Of a stretch of DNA of 64,000 bases, positions 63,988 through 64,000 are shown piece after piece (within the stretch, counting starts at the first letter, position 1; each line of letters begins with the position of its first letter). The notes below the pieces were generated by a model. It saw nothing but the letters and a program-made list of their open reading frames with translations, made no database searches and had not been told where the DNA came from. The position numbers and the translations under genes are program-made. The DNA is from Pyropia yezoensis (Eukaryota; Rhodophyta; Bangiophyceae; Bangiales; Bangiaceae), in the NCBI GenBank assembly GCA_009829735.1, contig CM020619.1:5534083-5598082 (forward strand), in the 5' to 3' direction.

Positions 63988-64000
63988 TGCTTTCCGTGCA

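Larger units (their letters stand above)
62834..64000. other. Right-end spacer, no supported gene
   Basis: The 5' flank of the ATP synthase gene. Frames beyond 63150 on both strands are Pro/Gly/Arg-rich without recognisable domains. It holds a C homopolymer and a GT repeat. Confidence 0.5.

Noticed and set aside
1-64000. tRNA, rRNA or CRISPR features
   Set aside because: None seen on reading both strands; tRNA-like primer sites are only the retrotransposon primer binding sites.

Overview
The window looks like nuclear DNA of a GC-rich eukaryote, most likely an alga or related protist. Two genes at the right end have clean GT-AG introns. One encodes the mitochondrial ATP synthase delta subunit, and many genes carry runs of Ala, Gly or Pro and long C or G homopolymers. 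A bangiophyte red alga (Porphyra or Pyropia type) would fit, but this is a low-confidence guess from gene content and composition only.

Left half (1-37.4 kb): nested transposons. Two families of Ty3/gypsy chromoviruses (pol ending in a chromodomain) are present. Family 1 has copy A (minus strand, 1-7462, cut by the window edge) and copy B (plus strand, 28011-36849, complete, 5-bp target duplication GACGC, LTRs differing at 1 of 469 positions). Family 2 is one composite insertion on the minus strand (8592-21792, outer target duplication CGGTC) with three LTRs. The best explanation is that one copy inserted into another copy of the same family, followed by LTR recombination. In both families gag ends at the -1 frameshift heptamer GGGAAAC, the two primer binding sites match, and a long antisense ORF lies downstream of pol and converges with it. 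Copy B and the composite each split an older minus-strand reading frame exactly. The frame split by copy B is a Cys-rich KDZ-like transposase pseudogene (37413 to 25048); the other is an unrecognised ORF of about 310 codons (22363 to 8243).

Middle (37.4-48.5 kb): no convincing host gene. It holds a fragment of the family 2 noncoding region, large diverged repeat modules, and an 18-copy minisatellite with 51/52-bp units.

Right (48.5-64 kb): host gene cluster. Gene order is: a secreted alpha-carbonic anhydrase fused to a Hint (hedgehog/intein) autoprocessing domain (minus); a 380-bp foldback repeat; a plant pathogen-related-protein/SnoaL-like gene (minus); an ACC deaminase/D-cysteine desulfhydrase-like PLP enzyme with large low-complexity inserts (minus); a five-exon histidine phosphatase (plus); and a three-exon ATP synthase delta subunit (minus). 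I see no functional link between these neighbours. The carbonic anhydrase-Hint fusion is the most unusual gene in the window.
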